Positions 17,824-26,920 of a DNA stretch of 64,000 nt are shown here, piece after piece; within the stretch, counting starts at the first letter, position 1, and the number at the start of each line of letters is the position of its first letter. The DNA is from Mycetocola manganoxydans (GTDB lineage Bacteria; Actinomycetota; Actinomycetes; Actinomycetales; Microbacteriaceae). The notes under the pieces were generated by a model. That model had not been told where the DNA came from. It was given only the letters and a program-made list of their open reading frames with translations, and did no database searches. The position numbers were made by a program, and so were the translations under genes. The DNA is taken from assembly GCF_003667545.1 (NCBI RefSeq), contig NZ_RCUV01000012.1, forward strand, positions 62,001-126,000, in the 5' to 3' direction.

Positions 17824-17919
17824 GGATATCGAGTGTAACGGAGGCTGATCGCCATCTATTCCACAGTCGAACCACTTTCGCAGAATAGGGTGGAGTCCGG
17901 CAGCGAGCGAGGGAGCAGC

Positions 17920-19077
17920 ATGAGCGCGGAAGCGGCGGGAAAGCAGACGACAGCTGCTCCGAAACCGCGGGTACCTTTCTGGGACAACGCCCGGTTCGCC
18001 TGCATCGTCCTCGTCGTCATGGGACACGCGATCCAGCGGATCACCTACGACTCGGATGCCGCGCTGGTGACGTATCTCTGGATTTACGCGTTCCACATGC
18101 CCGCCTTCGCGATCGTGAGCGGTTACTTCACCAAAAGCGGGTCGCCGAGCGTTCGCCAGATGAAGCGCGTGATCACCGACATCCTCGTTCCGTACGCGAT
18201 CATGGAGACCATCTGGACGCTCGTTCAGTTCCTCGTCGAGGGCAAGGGTGAACTGAACCCGACGCGCCCGAGCTGGACGCTGTGGTTCCTGCTCGCCCTC
18301 GGGATCTTCCGGCTCGTGCTGCCGTACCTCGCACTCCTGCGCTGGCCTCTCGCGGTGTCGCTCATCATCTCCGTCGGCGTGGGGTACCTGGACAACGTCG
18401 ACAGCACCTTCTCACTCGCCAGGGCACTGGGCATCCTGCCGTTCTTCGTCCTCGGCTGGCAATTGCACCGGTGGAAACTCGTCGACCGGTGGCGGGTGGT
18501 CGAACGCCAGACCTGGGTGATCCGCGGAATCGCCATCGTCGTGCTCCTCGGCTGGCTTGCCGTACTCGTGCCTCTCATCGACCTCTGGCGGGCCATCGAC
18601 CTGCGCTACTGGTTCTTCTACGACCAGTCCTACTCAGGCCTCGGCGGTGACCAGTGGTGGGCAGGAGGAGTCCGGCTCGGTCTCATCGTTCTCGCGGCTC
18701 TGCTCAGCGCCGCCTTCTTCGTGCTGCTCCCCCGGCGGGAAACCTGGATGACCACGCTCGGGCAGTACACGATGTATGTGTACCTGCTCCACAGCTTCGT
18801 CCTCTACCCGCTCCGTGAAAGCGGAGTGCTTCGCGGCGAAGAACTCCCCGAGCTCTACCTGGTCGCGATGCTGGTCTTCTCGCTTGTGATCGCGATCGTG
18901 CTCTCCAGTCGCCCGGTCCGGCGGTTGTTCCGCCCTCTCGTCGAGCCGAAACCGCGCTGGCTTTTCGCCGATTCCGAGGACACGCCTGCCGGGCCGTCCA
19001 GGCGGGATCCGACGGGAGCCATGCGCGCGGTCGCACCAGAGCGCCCGCGCCATCCGGATCCCCCGTCGTTCCGCTGA
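17920..19077 (+). CDS. Acyltransferase-3 family membrane protein (fucose 4-O-acetylase-like)
   Basis: 385 residues, about ten transmembrane helices. The N-terminal block PFWDNARFACIVLVVMGHAI carries the conserved histidine of acyltransferase-3 enzymes, and the following AFHMPAFAIVSGYFTK matches the fucose/succinyl acetylase subgroup. Such proteins transfer acetyl groups to cell-envelope sugars from the cytoplasmic acetyl-CoA pool. The ATG at 17920 follows GGGAG by 4 bases; a start ten codons earlier lacks a ribosome site. The C-terminal 45 residues are a disordered, proline-rich tail. A -10-like TAGGGT lies about 30 bp upstream. Confidence 0.82.
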   Translation: MSAEAAGKQTTAAPKPRVPFWDNARFACIVLVVMGHAIQRITYDSDAALVTYLWIYAFHMPAFAIVSGYFTKSGSPSVRQMKRVITDILVPYAIMETIWTLVQFLVEGKGELNPTRPSWTLWFLLALGIFRLVLPYLALLRWPLAVSLIISVGVGYLDNVDSTFSLARALGILPFFVLGWQLHRWKLVDRWRVVERQTWVIRGIAIVVLLGWLAVLVPLIDLWRAIDLRYWFFYDQSYSGLGGDQWWAGGVRLGLIVLAALLSAAFFVLLPRRETWMTTLGQYTMYVYLLHSFVLYPLRESGVLRGEELPELYLVAMLVFSLVIAIVLSSRPVRRLFRPLVEPKPRWLFADSEDTPAGPSRRDPTGAMRAVAPERPRHPDPPSFR

Positions 19078-19089
19078 CCTCGCCTGCGC

Positions 19090-19548
19090 TCAGCGCGTTG
19101 CGGGCACGGCCCTGCGTGCCCGAGCGAGCCGGAGCTCGCGCGCCTTGCGTGCCGTGAGAACGAGCCCGACCAGCACCCCGATGACGGCGCCGGCGGTGTT
19201 GGCCACGATGTCTCTCGGATCAGACACGCGAGTCGGCAGAAAAAGCTGAGCCGTTTCGATGGCGACGGTGATGCCGAAACCAAGCGCCATCGCGAACCAC
19301 CACAGCTTGCGGCCGAACAGCAACACGAGGAAGAGTCCGATGGGGAGGAACATCCCGATGTTCGCGGCGAACTCGATCCCGTTGTAGGTGATCCAGGAGG
19401 TCGCCTCGTGGCGATCGAAGAACCCTAACAGCCGGAACAACAGTCCGTTCGAGTTGTCATCGAGCGGCTGCGGCCCGAGCGTGACCCACCCGACGAACGC
19501 CAGATACGCGAGCGTGAAGAATCCGAGTATCGGGTGGCGGTGAAGCAT
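19090..19548 (-). CDS. VanZ-family membrane protein
   Basis: 152 residues with four to five transmembrane helices. The VanZ-domain features are the N-terminal FVGWVTLGPQP, NIGMFLPIGLFLVLLFGRKL, and ITVAIETAQLFLPTRVSDPRDIVANTAGA, where the E-x-Q and D-x3-N residues are conserved. The start at 19548 lies 4 bp after the permease stop, so it is the second gene of that operon. VanZ proteins are linked to glycopeptide tolerance in some bacteria, but most chromosomal members have no assigned role. Confidence 0.85.
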   Translation of the reverse strand: MLHRHPILGFFTLAYLAFVGWVTLGPQPLDDNSNGLLFRLLGFFDRHEATSWITYNGIEFAANIGMFLPIGLFLVLLFGRKLWWFAMALGFGITVAIETAQLFLPTRVSDPRDIVANTAGAVIGVLVGLVLTARKARELRLARARRAVPATR

Positions 19549-19552
19549 CCCT

Positions 19553-21061
19553 CTAGTCTGCAGCAGGATCGGGAGCGGTCGACGCAAGCCGGGCCTGCTC
19601 ACGCCCGAGCACCGAGTTCCTGCGCCCGTACACGAAGTAGATCAGGAGTCCGATCGCCAGCCAGATCCCGAAACGCACCCACGTCAGGGTCGTGAGGTTG
19701 AGCATGAGCCACAGGCACAACACGGCAGACAGGATCGGCAGGAACGGTGAAAGAGGCACCTTGAATGCCCGTGGCAGGTCCGGGCGCTTCTTCCGGAGAA
19801 CGATGACGGCGATGCTCACGAGCACAAAGGCGCTGAGGGTTCCGATGTTGATCATCTCCTCGAGCAGGCCGACGTCGGTCAGTCCCGCGATGAGCGCGAC
19901 GACGACGCCGGTGAGAATCTGGATCCGCACCGGGGTGCGTCGTTTGTCGCTCGTGACACTGAGCGACCTCGGCAGGAGTCCGTCCCGGCTCATCGCGAAG
20001 AGCACACGGGCGAGGCCGAGCAGGAGCACCATGATGACGGTCGTCAGCCCGGCCAGGATGCCGACCGAGATCACCTGGGCGGCCCAGTCGGCCCCGACGG
20101 CGACGAACGCGGTCGCGAGCGACGGATCTTCCGCTTCGGCGAGGGTTGTGTACGGCACCATTCCGGTGAGGACGAGGCTGACGCCGATGTAGAGCACGGT
20201 GACGATGGCGAGACCGCCGAAGATCCCGCGTGGGAGGTTCTTCTGCGGGTCACGCACCTCTTCGGCGCTCGTCGCGACCACGTCGAACCCGATGAAGGCG
20301 AAGAACACGAGGGACGCGCCTGCCAGCAGTCCGAACACTCCGTATTGTGCCGGCGCAGCCCCTGTCAGGAACGAGAACAGCGACTGCGACCACGCGTCAC
20401 CGGTACCGCCCTCGGTCGGGCGCTCCTCCGGGATGAAGGGACTGTAGTTCTCCACCTTGACGAAGAAGGCACCGACGACGATGACGAAGAGCACGATCGC
20501 GACCTTGATGATCGTGAAGACGGCACCCACACGTGCTGACAGCTGGGTCCCGAGAACGAGGAGAGTGGTGAACACGGCGACGATGACGAACGGCCCCCAA
20601 CTCACCTCGAGACCGAGAACGTTGATCGTGTCCGGGACGTTCCAGTTCCACAGCTCGAACACCAGGGAGAGGTAGATGCCCCAGTATTTGGCGATGACAG
20701 CAGCCGCCGTGAGCATCTCGAGGATGAGGTCCCAGCCGATGATCCATGCGAGCAGTTCGCCGAGGGTCGCGTAGGTGAAGGTGTAAGCCGAACCGGCGAC
20801 GGGAACCGTCGACGCGAACTCGGCGTAACACATGATCGCGAGCGCACACGTGACGGCGGCCAGGACGAACGCCAGGCTCACCGACGGGCCGGCGTAGTCG
20901 CCTGCTGCCCGCGCGCCCACCGAGAAGATTCCGGCACCGACCGCGACGGCGACGCCCATGACCATGAGATCCCAGGTCCCGAGGGTGCGCTTCAGGCTGC
21001 GGTGTTCGAGGTGCGAATCCGCGAGGGAGTCCTCGATGCTTTTCGTGCGCCAGAGACTCAT
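19553..21061 (-). CDS. APC-superfamily amino-acid permease (cationic amino-acid transporter type)
   Basis: 502 residues, about twelve to thirteen membrane helices. GTWDLMVMGVAVAVGAGIFS in helix 1 is the substrate-binding unwound segment typical of APC transporters, and FFAFIGFDVVATSAEEVRDP is the helix 6 motif of the CAT/YfnA group. The ATG follows GGAGGAG at 6 bases. It likely imports amino acids by proton symport. VanZ follows in the same operon; the GH13 gene is divergent with 88 bp between. Substrate cannot be decided from sequence. Confidence 0.9.
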   Translation of the reverse strand: MSLWRTKSIEDSLADSHLEHRSLKRTLGTWDLMVMGVAVAVGAGIFSVGARAAGDYAGPSVSLAFVLAAVTCALAIMCYAEFASTVPVAGSAYTFTYATLGELLAWIIGWDLILEMLTAAAVIAKYWGIYLSLVFELWNWNVPDTINVLGLEVSWGPFVIVAVFTTLLVLGTQLSARVGAVFTIIKVAIVLFVIVVGAFFVKVENYSPFIPEERPTEGGTGDAWSQSLFSFLTGAAPAQYGVFGLLAGASLVFFAFIGFDVVATSAEEVRDPQKNLPRGIFGGLAIVTVLYIGVSLVLTGMVPYTTLAEAEDPSLATAFVAVGADWAAQVISVGILAGLTTVIMVLLLGLARVLFAMSRDGLLPRSLSVTSDKRRTPVRIQILTGVVVALIAGLTDVGLLEEMINIGTLSAFVLVSIAVIVLRKKRPDLPRAFKVPLSPFLPILSAVLCLWLMLNLTTLTWVRFGIWLAIGLLIYFVYGRRNSVLGREQARLASTAPDPAAD

Positions 21062-21149
21062 GATCTCCTCCAGATCCGTGACCCGAACAGGGCACGTACC
21101 GACAATGCCAGAACTCGCGTCGCGCGTCGAGAGTGAGAAGATCGATTGC

Positions 21150-22838
21150 ATGACGGATGCCACTGAGAACGGAACGAAGGACGACACCAGCACCGCAGCC
21201 CCGTGGTGGACGCGGGCGGTCGTGTACCAGGTTTACCCGCGGAGTTTTGCGGATTCGGACGGCGACGGGATCGGCGATCTCGGCGGCATCCGCTCCAGGC
21301 TCGGCTATCTGGCCAAACTCGGCGTCGACGTGATCTGGCTGTCACCGGTGTACCCGTCGCCGCAGCACGACAACGGATACGACATCCGGGATTACGAGGA
21401 CATCGATCCGGTGTTCGGTTCTCTCTCCGATTTCGATGAGCTGGTCGCCGATGCCCACTCCCGTGGCATCCGGATCGTCATGGACCTCGTCGTCAATCAC
21501 ACGAGCGACGAGCACGCCTGGTTCCAGGAATCCCGGTCGTCGACGGACAACCCGAAGCGGGACTGGTATTGGTGGCGGGCGCCGCGCGAGGACGGGAGCG
21601 CACCGAACGACTGGACGAGCGCCTTCTCCGGTCCGGCCTGGACGCTCGACGAGGCAACCGGCGAGTACTACCTGCACCTGTTCGCCAAACAGCAGCCTGA
21701 CCTGAACTGGGAGAACCCCGACGTGAGGCAGGCGGTGTACGCGATGATGCGCCGCTGGCTCGACCGAGGCGTCGACGGATTCCGGATGGATGTCATCAAC
21801 CTCATCGCCAAGCGCGCCGAGTTCATCGACGGCGAGAACAGGGGCGCGGGGCTCGGGTTCACGATGGGACCGCAGATCCACGAGTTCCTGCAGGAAATGA
21901 ACCGTGAGGTCTTCGCGGGGCGGGAGGGCGAGTACCTCACCGTCGGCGAAATGCCGGGGGTCAGCATCGAGGATGCCGTCCTGTTCACCGATCCTGACCG
22001 CGCCGAGGTCGACATGGTGTTCCAGTTCGAGCACGTGTCCCTGGACTCCGGCGCCCACAAGTTCGACGCGATTCCGCTCGACTTCGTGGCGCTCAAGACC
22101 AATCTCGCACGGTGGCAGGACGGGCTCGCAGAGCGCGGTTGGAACAGCCTGTACCTCAACAACCACGATCAGCCGCGGCTCGTTTCGCGATTCGGCAACG
22201 ACGAACAGTATCGGGTCGAGTCCGCGACGCTGTGGGGGCTCGTGCTGCACCTGCACCGCGGGACGCCGTACATCTATCAGGGCGAAGAGATCGGCATGAC
22301 GAACGTGCGGTTCGAGTCGATCGAGTACTACCGCGACATCGAATCGATCAATCACTATCGTGAAGCCGTGGAGGAGTTCGACGCCTCCCCCGCGAGCGTC
22401 CTCGCGGGAGTTCACGCTCGCGGGCGCGACAATGCGCGGACGCCGATGCACTGGGATGCGAGCGAACACGCCGGATTCACGACGGGAAAGCCGTGGATCG
22501 AAGTGAACCCGAACTACCCCGAGATCAATGTGGAGGCGGACCGGGCGTCCTCCTCGAGTGTCTTCGACTTCTACCGCAAACTCATTGCCCTTCGGCATGA
22601 GAACGAGACGGTCGCCCTCGGCGACTTCGAGTTGCTCGCCCCGTCGCATCCGACCCTGTACGCGTTCACGCGCACGCGCGGAACCGAAACTCTCCTCGTG
22701 GTCGCCAACGTCTCGGACGACGCATTCGACGGGGACCTTCCGGTGGACGTGACGGGAGCAGGACTCGTCCTGGGCAATTATGCGAACGACACCGGCGGGC
22801 CCCTGCGCCCGTGGGAGGCACGCCTCTACCGGTTGTGA
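21150..22838 (+). CDS. GH13 alpha-glucosidase (oligo-1,6-glucosidase/alpha-glucosidase type)
   Basis: 562 residues with no signal peptide, so cytoplasmic. The (beta/alpha)8 barrel shows DLVVNHTSDEHAWF (region I), GFRMDVI with nucleophile Asp214, EYLTVGEMPG with acid/base Glu267, and YLNNHDQPR with Asp340. The first block, VVYQVYPRSFADSDGDGIGD, is that of alpha-glucosidases hydrolysing maltose, isomaltose or sucrose-like oligosaccharides. Length fits the family. No sugar transporter is adjacent. The ATG is supported by the conserved N-terminus; only a weak GAGAAG lies upstream. Confidence 0.93.
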   Translation: MTDATENGTKDDTSTAAPWWTRAVVYQVYPRSFADSDGDGIGDLGGIRSRLGYLAKLGVDVIWLSPVYPSPQHDNGYDIRDYEDIDPVFGSLSDFDELVADAHSRGIRIVMDLVVNHTSDEHAWFQESRSSTDNPKRDWYWWRAPREDGSAPNDWTSAFSGPAWTLDEATGEYYLHLFAKQQPDLNWENPDVRQAVYAMMRRWLDRGVDGFRMDVINLIAKRAEFIDGENRGAGLGFTMGPQIHEFLQEMNREVFAGREGEYLTVGEMPGVSIEDAVLFTDPDRAEVDMVFQFEHVSLDSGAHKFDAIPLDFVALKTNLARWQDGLAERGWNSLYLNNHDQPRLVSRFGNDEQYRVESATLWGLVLHLHRGTPYIYQGEEIGMTNVRFESIEYYRDIESINHYREAVEEFDASPASVLAGVHARGRDNARTPMHWDASEHAGFTTGKPWIEVNPNYPEINVEADRASSSSVFDFYRKLIALRHENETVALGDFELLAPSHPTLYAFTRTRGTETLLVVANVSDDAFDGDLPVDVTGAGLVLGNYANDTGGPLRPWEARLYRL

Positions 22839-22865
22839 CCAGCGCGCCCCGTGGCATCCGGGCAC

Positions 22866-22905
22866 AAAAACGGGCCGTTCACCTCGCGGTGAACGGCCCG
22901 TTTTT
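22866..22905. terminator. Bidirectional rho-independent terminator between GH13 gene and rpsO
   Basis: AAAAACGGGCCGTTCACC pairs perfectly over 18 bp with 22888-22905 across a TCGC loop. The A5/T5 ends give a T-run on both strands, so it can terminate both the GH13 and the rpsO transcripts. Confidence 0.92.
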
Positions 22906-22950
22906 CAAGAAGTTCGCGGTGTCAATCGACTCCGAAACTGCCCGACTGAA

Positions 22951-23220
22951 TTAGCGACGCAGTCCGAGACGCTCGATGAGCGCGCGGTAGCGGTTGATGT
23001 CGACATCAGCCAGGTAGCCGAGGAGACGGCGACGCTGACCAACCAAGAGAAGCAGGCCACGACGTGAGTGGTGGTCGTGCTTGTGCTCTTTGAGGTGCTC
23101 GGTGAGGTCTTTGATGCGCTGGGTCATCACAGCGATCTGGACCTCGGGGGATCCCGTGTCACCTGGGTGGGTTGCGTACGCTTCGATGATCGCCTTCTTG
23201 GCTTCGCCTTCAAGTGCCAT
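22951..23220 (-). CDS. rpsO: 30S ribosomal protein S15
   Basis: 89 residues, the exact family length, beginning [20 protein letters not shown] and containing [16 protein letters not shown] and the rRNA-binding [20 protein letters not shown]. It binds 16S rRNA helices h20-h22 early in 30S assembly. GGGG precedes the ATG. In most bacteria it is followed directly by pnp; here pnp lies 7.5 kb downstream on the same strand behind unrelated genes. Confidence 0.98.
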   Translation of the reverse strand: MALEGEAKKAIIEAYATHPGDTGSPEVQIAVMTQRIKDLTEHLKEHKHDHHSRRGLLLLVGQRRRLLGYLADVDINRYRALIERLGLRR

Positions 23221-23401
23221 AGGTTGATCCCCTTTTCTCTCGTTGCGCGGTGCCCGTCACAGAATGTGCAGGCTCTCTTTATCCGCGGCCGTTTGACGGC
23301 AACCTCAAGAGTTTAGCAGGTTTCAGTTCTCCGGACGGCGGTAGGGTGAACGCCTCGACCGCAGCGACGCGGCGCGGTTGGGAACCGTTCGAAAGGATGC
23401 C

Positions 23402-24058
23402 ATGACTGACTCTCTCGCGACAACGTTACGTGCCTTGCGAAGCTTCCCCGACGATCTCCCTGACCTGGCGGTGGGCGCCGCCCCCGGAGACCCGGTCGAG
23501 CTGTTCACGACCTGGCTCGGTGAAGCAGCCGACGCCGGCGTTCTTGCCCCGCACGCCATGACGCTGTCGACGAGCGGACCGGACGGCGTCGTCACCGCGC
23601 GCACCCTCATCCTCAAGGACATCGACGAACGAGGCTGGCTCTTCGCGTCGCGAGACGACGGCCCGAAGGCGCGGGATCTCGGAGCAAATCCTTTCGCCGC
23701 CCTCACGTTCTTCTGGCCCGCGCTCGGGCGTCAGGTACGGGTCACCGGCCCGGTCCGCAAACGCCCCCAGGCCGAAGGAGAAGCTGATTTTCTCGCCCGC
23801 CCCGTCGAGGCCAGGGCAGCGGCGTTCGTCGGGCACCAGAGCGAACCACTCGGTTCACTCGACGAGTACGCGTCCGCCCACGCGGATGCCGTCGCCCGCG
23901 TCGCCGATGACCCTCACCTCGTCGCCCGCACCTGGAACACCTGGGCGGTCGCTGCCGACTCCGTCGAGTTCTGGCAGGCGTCCCCGGACCGCGCCCACAT
24001 CCGTCTGCGTTATTCTCGGCACGGCCGGGACTGGGAACACGGCCTGCTCTGGCCGTGA
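23402..24058 (+). CDS. Pyridoxamine 5'-phosphate oxidase family protein (PdxH-like)
   Basis: 218 residues. The FMN-binding split-barrel shows MTLSTSGPDGVVTARTLILK and ANPFAALTFFWPALGRQVRV, and the C-terminus has the dimerisation block VEFWQASPDRAHIRLRYSRH. Classical PdxH converts pyridoxine/pyridoxamine 5'-phosphate to PLP with FMN and ends in RLxP; here the tail is HGRDWEHGLLWP, so substrate specificity may be altered. The ATG follows AAAGGA; a start eight codons earlier is less likely. A -10-like TAGGGT lies about 55 bp upstream. Confidence 0.8.
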   Translation: MTDSLATTLRALRSFPDDLPDLAVGAAPGDPVELFTTWLGEAADAGVLAPHAMTLSTSGPDGVVTARTLILKDIDERGWLFASRDDGPKARDLGANPFAALTFFWPALGRQVRVTGPVRKRPQAEGEADFLARPVEARAAAFVGHQSEPLGSLDEYASAHADAVARVADDPHLVARTWNTWAVAADSVEFWQASPDRAHIRLRYSRHGRDWEHGLLWP

Positions 24059-24111
24059 CCGCCGCTGCTGTTTACACTGGGACGGCATCCGATCCAGATC
24101 GCGAGGACACC

Positions 24112-24312
24112 ATGACTTCCGAGAAACCAGAAGCGAATGCAGACGACACCGGCGCCTCCGAGGAGACGAAACGGAAGTTCCGTGAGGCCCTCGAACGCAA
24201 GAAGCAGCAGTCGCAGGGCAAGGGCACCGACCACCTCGACGGCGATTCAGCGATCCACGGCGCGCACGGGCCAGCGACGCACCAGCGTGAGTTCCGCCGG
24301 AAGAGCGGCTAG
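24112..24312 (+). CDS. Small hydrophilic DUF5302-like protein
   Basis: 66 residues, highly charged: SEETKRKFREALERKKQQSQ in the centre, then DHLDGDSAIHGAHGPATHQR and a basic end EFRRKSG. This resembles the actinobacterial DUF5302 family, small disordered proteins of unknown role. A -10-like TACACT lies about 35 bp upstream. The stop TAG overlaps the stop of the convergent thioesterase gene inside CTAG. Confidence 0.8.
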   Translation: MTSEKPEANADDTGASEETKRKFREALERKKQQSQGKGTDHLDGDSAIHGAHGPATHQREFRRKSG

Positions 24313-24767
24313 TCGCTCCGCTCGAACACCAGGAGTGACGACGTCGCCGTCGCGAGAACCCGGCCAGCGGCATCCGTCAGCGCGGCCGACGCGAAAGCCG
24401 CCCTGCGCCCGAACGAAATGAGACTTGCTTCGGCACGCACCGGCCCGGTTTCGGTGGTGATCGGGCGGTGGAACGACGTCTTCAGTTCAAGAGTCGTGTA
24501 GCCCTGCGTCGGCGAGATCCGGGTGTGCACGGCAGCGCCACAGGCCGAGTCGAGCACCGTCGCGGCGAATCCGCCGTGAACCGTTCCGGTGAGGTTCAGC
24601 ACCGACGGGCCAGGGGTGCCCTCAAACACCGCGTATCCCTTGCCGACCTCGATGAGCCCGAATCCCAGAGCCTCCCCGATCGGCGTCCGCTTCCCTGACG
24701 CGATCAGGCCCTGCAACTGTTCAAGACCGGAAAGACCGCTGGTGCCGGCGTCATCGAGAAGGTTCAT
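24309..24767 (-). CDS. Hotdog-fold thioesterase, PaaI/YdiI type
   Basis: 152 residues with a single hotdog domain. NLTGTVHGGFAATVLDSACG is the PaaI catalytic helix motif (HGG ... Asp), and YTTLELKTSFHRPI is the following strand. It probably hydrolyses an aromatic or short acyl-CoA. Its ATG overlaps the stop of the LLM gene upstream (TGATG), so they form an operon. Substrate is not evident. Confidence 0.9.
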   Translation of the reverse strand: MNLLDDAGTSGLSGLEQLQGLIASGKRTPIGEALGFGLIEVGKGYAVFEGTPGPSVLNLTGTVHGGFAATVLDSACGAAVHTRISPTQGYTTLELKTSFHRPITTETGPVRAEASLISFGRRAAFASAALTDAAGRVLATATSSLLVFERSD

Positions 24768-25684
24768 CAGCCCAGCTTAGGGATCACTCCACCGTGCTCA
24801 TGCAGCGCCGGAAGCCGCGCAGCGACGTCATCGAGGATGTCTTCGGAGCCGGCGAAGATTCCGTCCGCGCGCGGCCAGTGGGTGATGACGTCGGTGAAGC
24901 CCAGCTCGATCGCGCGGCCGACGACGTCGTCGAATCGACCGATGCTGTCAAGCGCGTAGCTCCCACCCGAGTCGATCATGAGGTAGCGGTCCGGCCCGAG
25001 CGGGTCTGTTCCGACCGAGAGCGCTGCGTCCTCGAACCGGTGAGCGAGGTCGGCCACCGACGTCCACCAGTCCTCCCCCACGGCTCCATCCCGCCCTGTG
25101 GTCACCCAGCCCTGCCCGTACTCGGCGGCGAGCCGCATCCCCTTGGGCCCGTTCGCCGCAATCACGAAGGGCACGCGCGGGTGGTGTGCGGGAGCGCCAA
25201 CCATACGGGCGCGAACCGCTGTGAACCAGTCCCCGTCAAAACTCACTCCCCCACTGCCAGGCAATTCGTGGCGCAACAGCAGGTCGAGTCCTGAGACGAA
25301 CTCCGCAAATCGGTCGTGACGCTCGCGGGGCGAGTATTCGGCCGCGCCGAGAACTGCGGCGTCGAAACCGGTGCCACCAGGGCCGAGGCCCAGCTGGAAC
25401 CGGCCGCCGGAGATCTCATCGAGAGTTGCGATCTCCTTGGCGAACGGGACGGGATGCCGGTAGTTCGGCGAGGCGACGATCACCCCGATCGGGATGCTGC
25501 TGGTCACGAGTGCCGCGGCGGTGAGGGTCGGGACTGTTCCGTGCCACGGCTCATCCGCGAGCGAACGCCACGACAGGTGGTCGTAGGTCCAGGCCCCGTC
25601 GAACCCGTATTCTTCGGCCGCACCCCACTTGCGCCGGGCAACAGGCCAGGGATCCTGGGGCAGGATCGTGATTCCGATTCGCAT
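24767..25684 (-). CDS. LLM-class oxidoreductase (F420- or FMN-dependent)
   Basis: 305 residues, luciferase-like barrel starting MRIGITILPQDPWPVARRKW. Typical blocks are YGFDGAWTYDHLSWRSL, GVIVASPNYRHPVPFAKEIA and GRFQLGLGPGGTGFDAAVLG. The short length and lack of a reductase partner resemble F420-dependent actinobacterial LLM proteins, but cofactor choice is not certain. A -10-like TAGACT sits exactly 6 bp before the ATG, so the transcript is probably leaderless. The thioesterase follows with a one-base overlap. Confidence 0.85.
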   Translation of the reverse strand: MRIGITILPQDPWPVARRKWGAAEEYGFDGAWTYDHLSWRSLADEPWHGTVPTLTAAALVTSSIPIGVIVASPNYRHPVPFAKEIATLDEISGGRFQLGLGPGGTGFDAAVLGAAEYSPRERHDRFAEFVSGLDLLLRHELPGSGGVSFDGDWFTAVRARMVGAPAHHPRVPFVIAANGPKGMRLAAEYGQGWVTTGRDGAVGEDWWTSVADLAHRFEDAALSVGTDPLGPDRYLMIDSGGSYALDSIGRFDDVVGRAIELGFTDVITHWPRADGIFAGSEDILDDVAARLPALHEHGGVIPKLG

Positions 25685-25770
25685 GCGCCGAGTCTACGGT
25701 CGGCGGCGAATCCTCCCCGCGCCGCCGCCGGCCGCGCACCATGTCGGGGGCGGATGTGAGAATTCCAGAT

Positions 25771-26901
25771 ATGAGAACGCGACCGCAACCCGCACCGACC
25801 GTGCCACCGGCATCCGCTCGCCCCGCTGCGCACCACTCCCAGCACCGCTGCTTCATCGTGCCGCCGTATCTGCTTGCCCAGCTGGCCTCGCTCGAGGATC
25901 CCCGGCTACACCGCGCCCGTGAGGCGGCGAGGCACGTCCTCGAGAGCGAGCACGTGAGCCACTCTGTCCGCCCTGGCGAGCCGCCCACGATGCGGCCACC
26001 CGTCGTGCGGCCCCGAACCGGTCCGGTCGCCAATCCCTCACAACCCGATCGCGCCATATCGGATGCCGGTGGAACTGAAACCCTGCCCGGTCGCATCGTG
26101 CGCCGCGAGGGTGAGCCCGCCGTCGACGACGCAAGCGTCAACGAGGCGTATGACGGGCTCGGTCACACCCACGCGCTGTTCTGGGACGCGTTCGAGCGCG
26201 CATCCGTCGACGGTGCCGGCTCGCCGCTCGAGGCGACCGTGCACTACGGAGATGCATACGACAACGCCTTCTGGGATGGGTCCCGGATGGTGTTCGGCGA
26301 CGGCGACGGGCAGGTGTTCGCCGGGTTCACGACATCGCTGAGCGTCATCGGGCACGAACTCACCCACGGTGTCACCCAATACACCGCCAACCTGGTCTAC
26401 TCGGGACAGTCCGGCGCCCTGAACGAGTCCGTATCCGACGTCTTCGGTGCTCTCGTCGAGCAGCACTCACGAGGACACGACGTGACCGAGGCAAGCTGGC
26501 TGATCGGCGAAGGCATCTTCACCGATGAGGTGGAGGGCACAGCACTTCGCTCGCTCAAGGCTCCCGGCACCGCGTATGACGACGACGTGCTCGGCAAGGA
26601 TCCCCAGCCGGCACACATGGACGACTTCGTCGAGACCGACGACGACAACGGCGGCGTTCACATCAACTCGGGGATTCCCAACCGGGCGTTTTACCTTGCG
26701 GCCACGTCGATCGGCGGCAACGCCTGGGAGCGCGCGGGCCGCATCTGGTACGAGACCCTCACCGGCGAAATCAAGGCCACCACCGACTTCGGAGGCTTCG
26801 CCGACGCGACTATCGCCGTGGCGGTGAGGCTCTACGGTTCCGAATCGCCCGAAACTGCGGCTGTCCGCACAGCGTGGGGAGAGGTGGGCGTGCTGAGCTG
26901 A
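25771..26901 (+). CDS. M4-family metalloprotease, protealysin-like
   Basis: 376 residues. There is no signal peptide. Near the N-terminus CFIVPPYLLAQL matches the PPYxL motif of the short protealysin-type propeptide, which is removed on maturation. The catalytic domain has HELTH (195-199) with two zinc histidines and the catalytic Glu, the third zinc ligand in GALNESVSDVFG, and the acid-site histidine in GGVHINSGIPNRAFYL. The start is uncertain: ATG at 25741, GTG at 25756 and ATG at 25771 are in frame; none has a strong ribosome site. The emfourin-like inhibitor gene follows by 19 bp, a known pairing. About half the N-terminal 110 residues look disordered. Confidence 0.9.
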   Translation: MRTRPQPAPTVPPASARPAAHHSQHRCFIVPPYLLAQLASLEDPRLHRAREAARHVLESEHVSHSVRPGEPPTMRPPVVRPRTGPVANPSQPDRAISDAGGTETLPGRIVRREGEPAVDDASVNEAYDGLGHTHALFWDAFERASVDGAGSPLEATVHYGDAYDNAFWDGSRMVFGDGDGQVFAGFTTSLSVIGHELTHGVTQYTANLVYSGQSGALNESVSDVFGALVEQHSRGHDVTEASWLIGEGIFTDEVEGTALRSLKAPGTAYDDDVLGKDPQPAHMDDFVETDDDNGGVHINSGIPNRAFYLAATSIGGNAWERAGRIWYETLTGEIKATTDFGGFADATIAVAVRLYGSESPETAAVRTAWGEVGVLS

Positions 26902-26920
26902 GGGGAGTACGATCACGGGC

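Noticed and set aside
20958-21149. Longer N-terminus for the GH13 enzyme
   Set aside because: The extension overlaps the divergent permease start and is not similar to a signal peptide.
21342-22865. Minus-strand frame of about 507 codons opposite the GH13 gene
   Set aside because: The GH13 protein has intact catalytic motifs on the plus strand; the reverse frame is a composition artefact.
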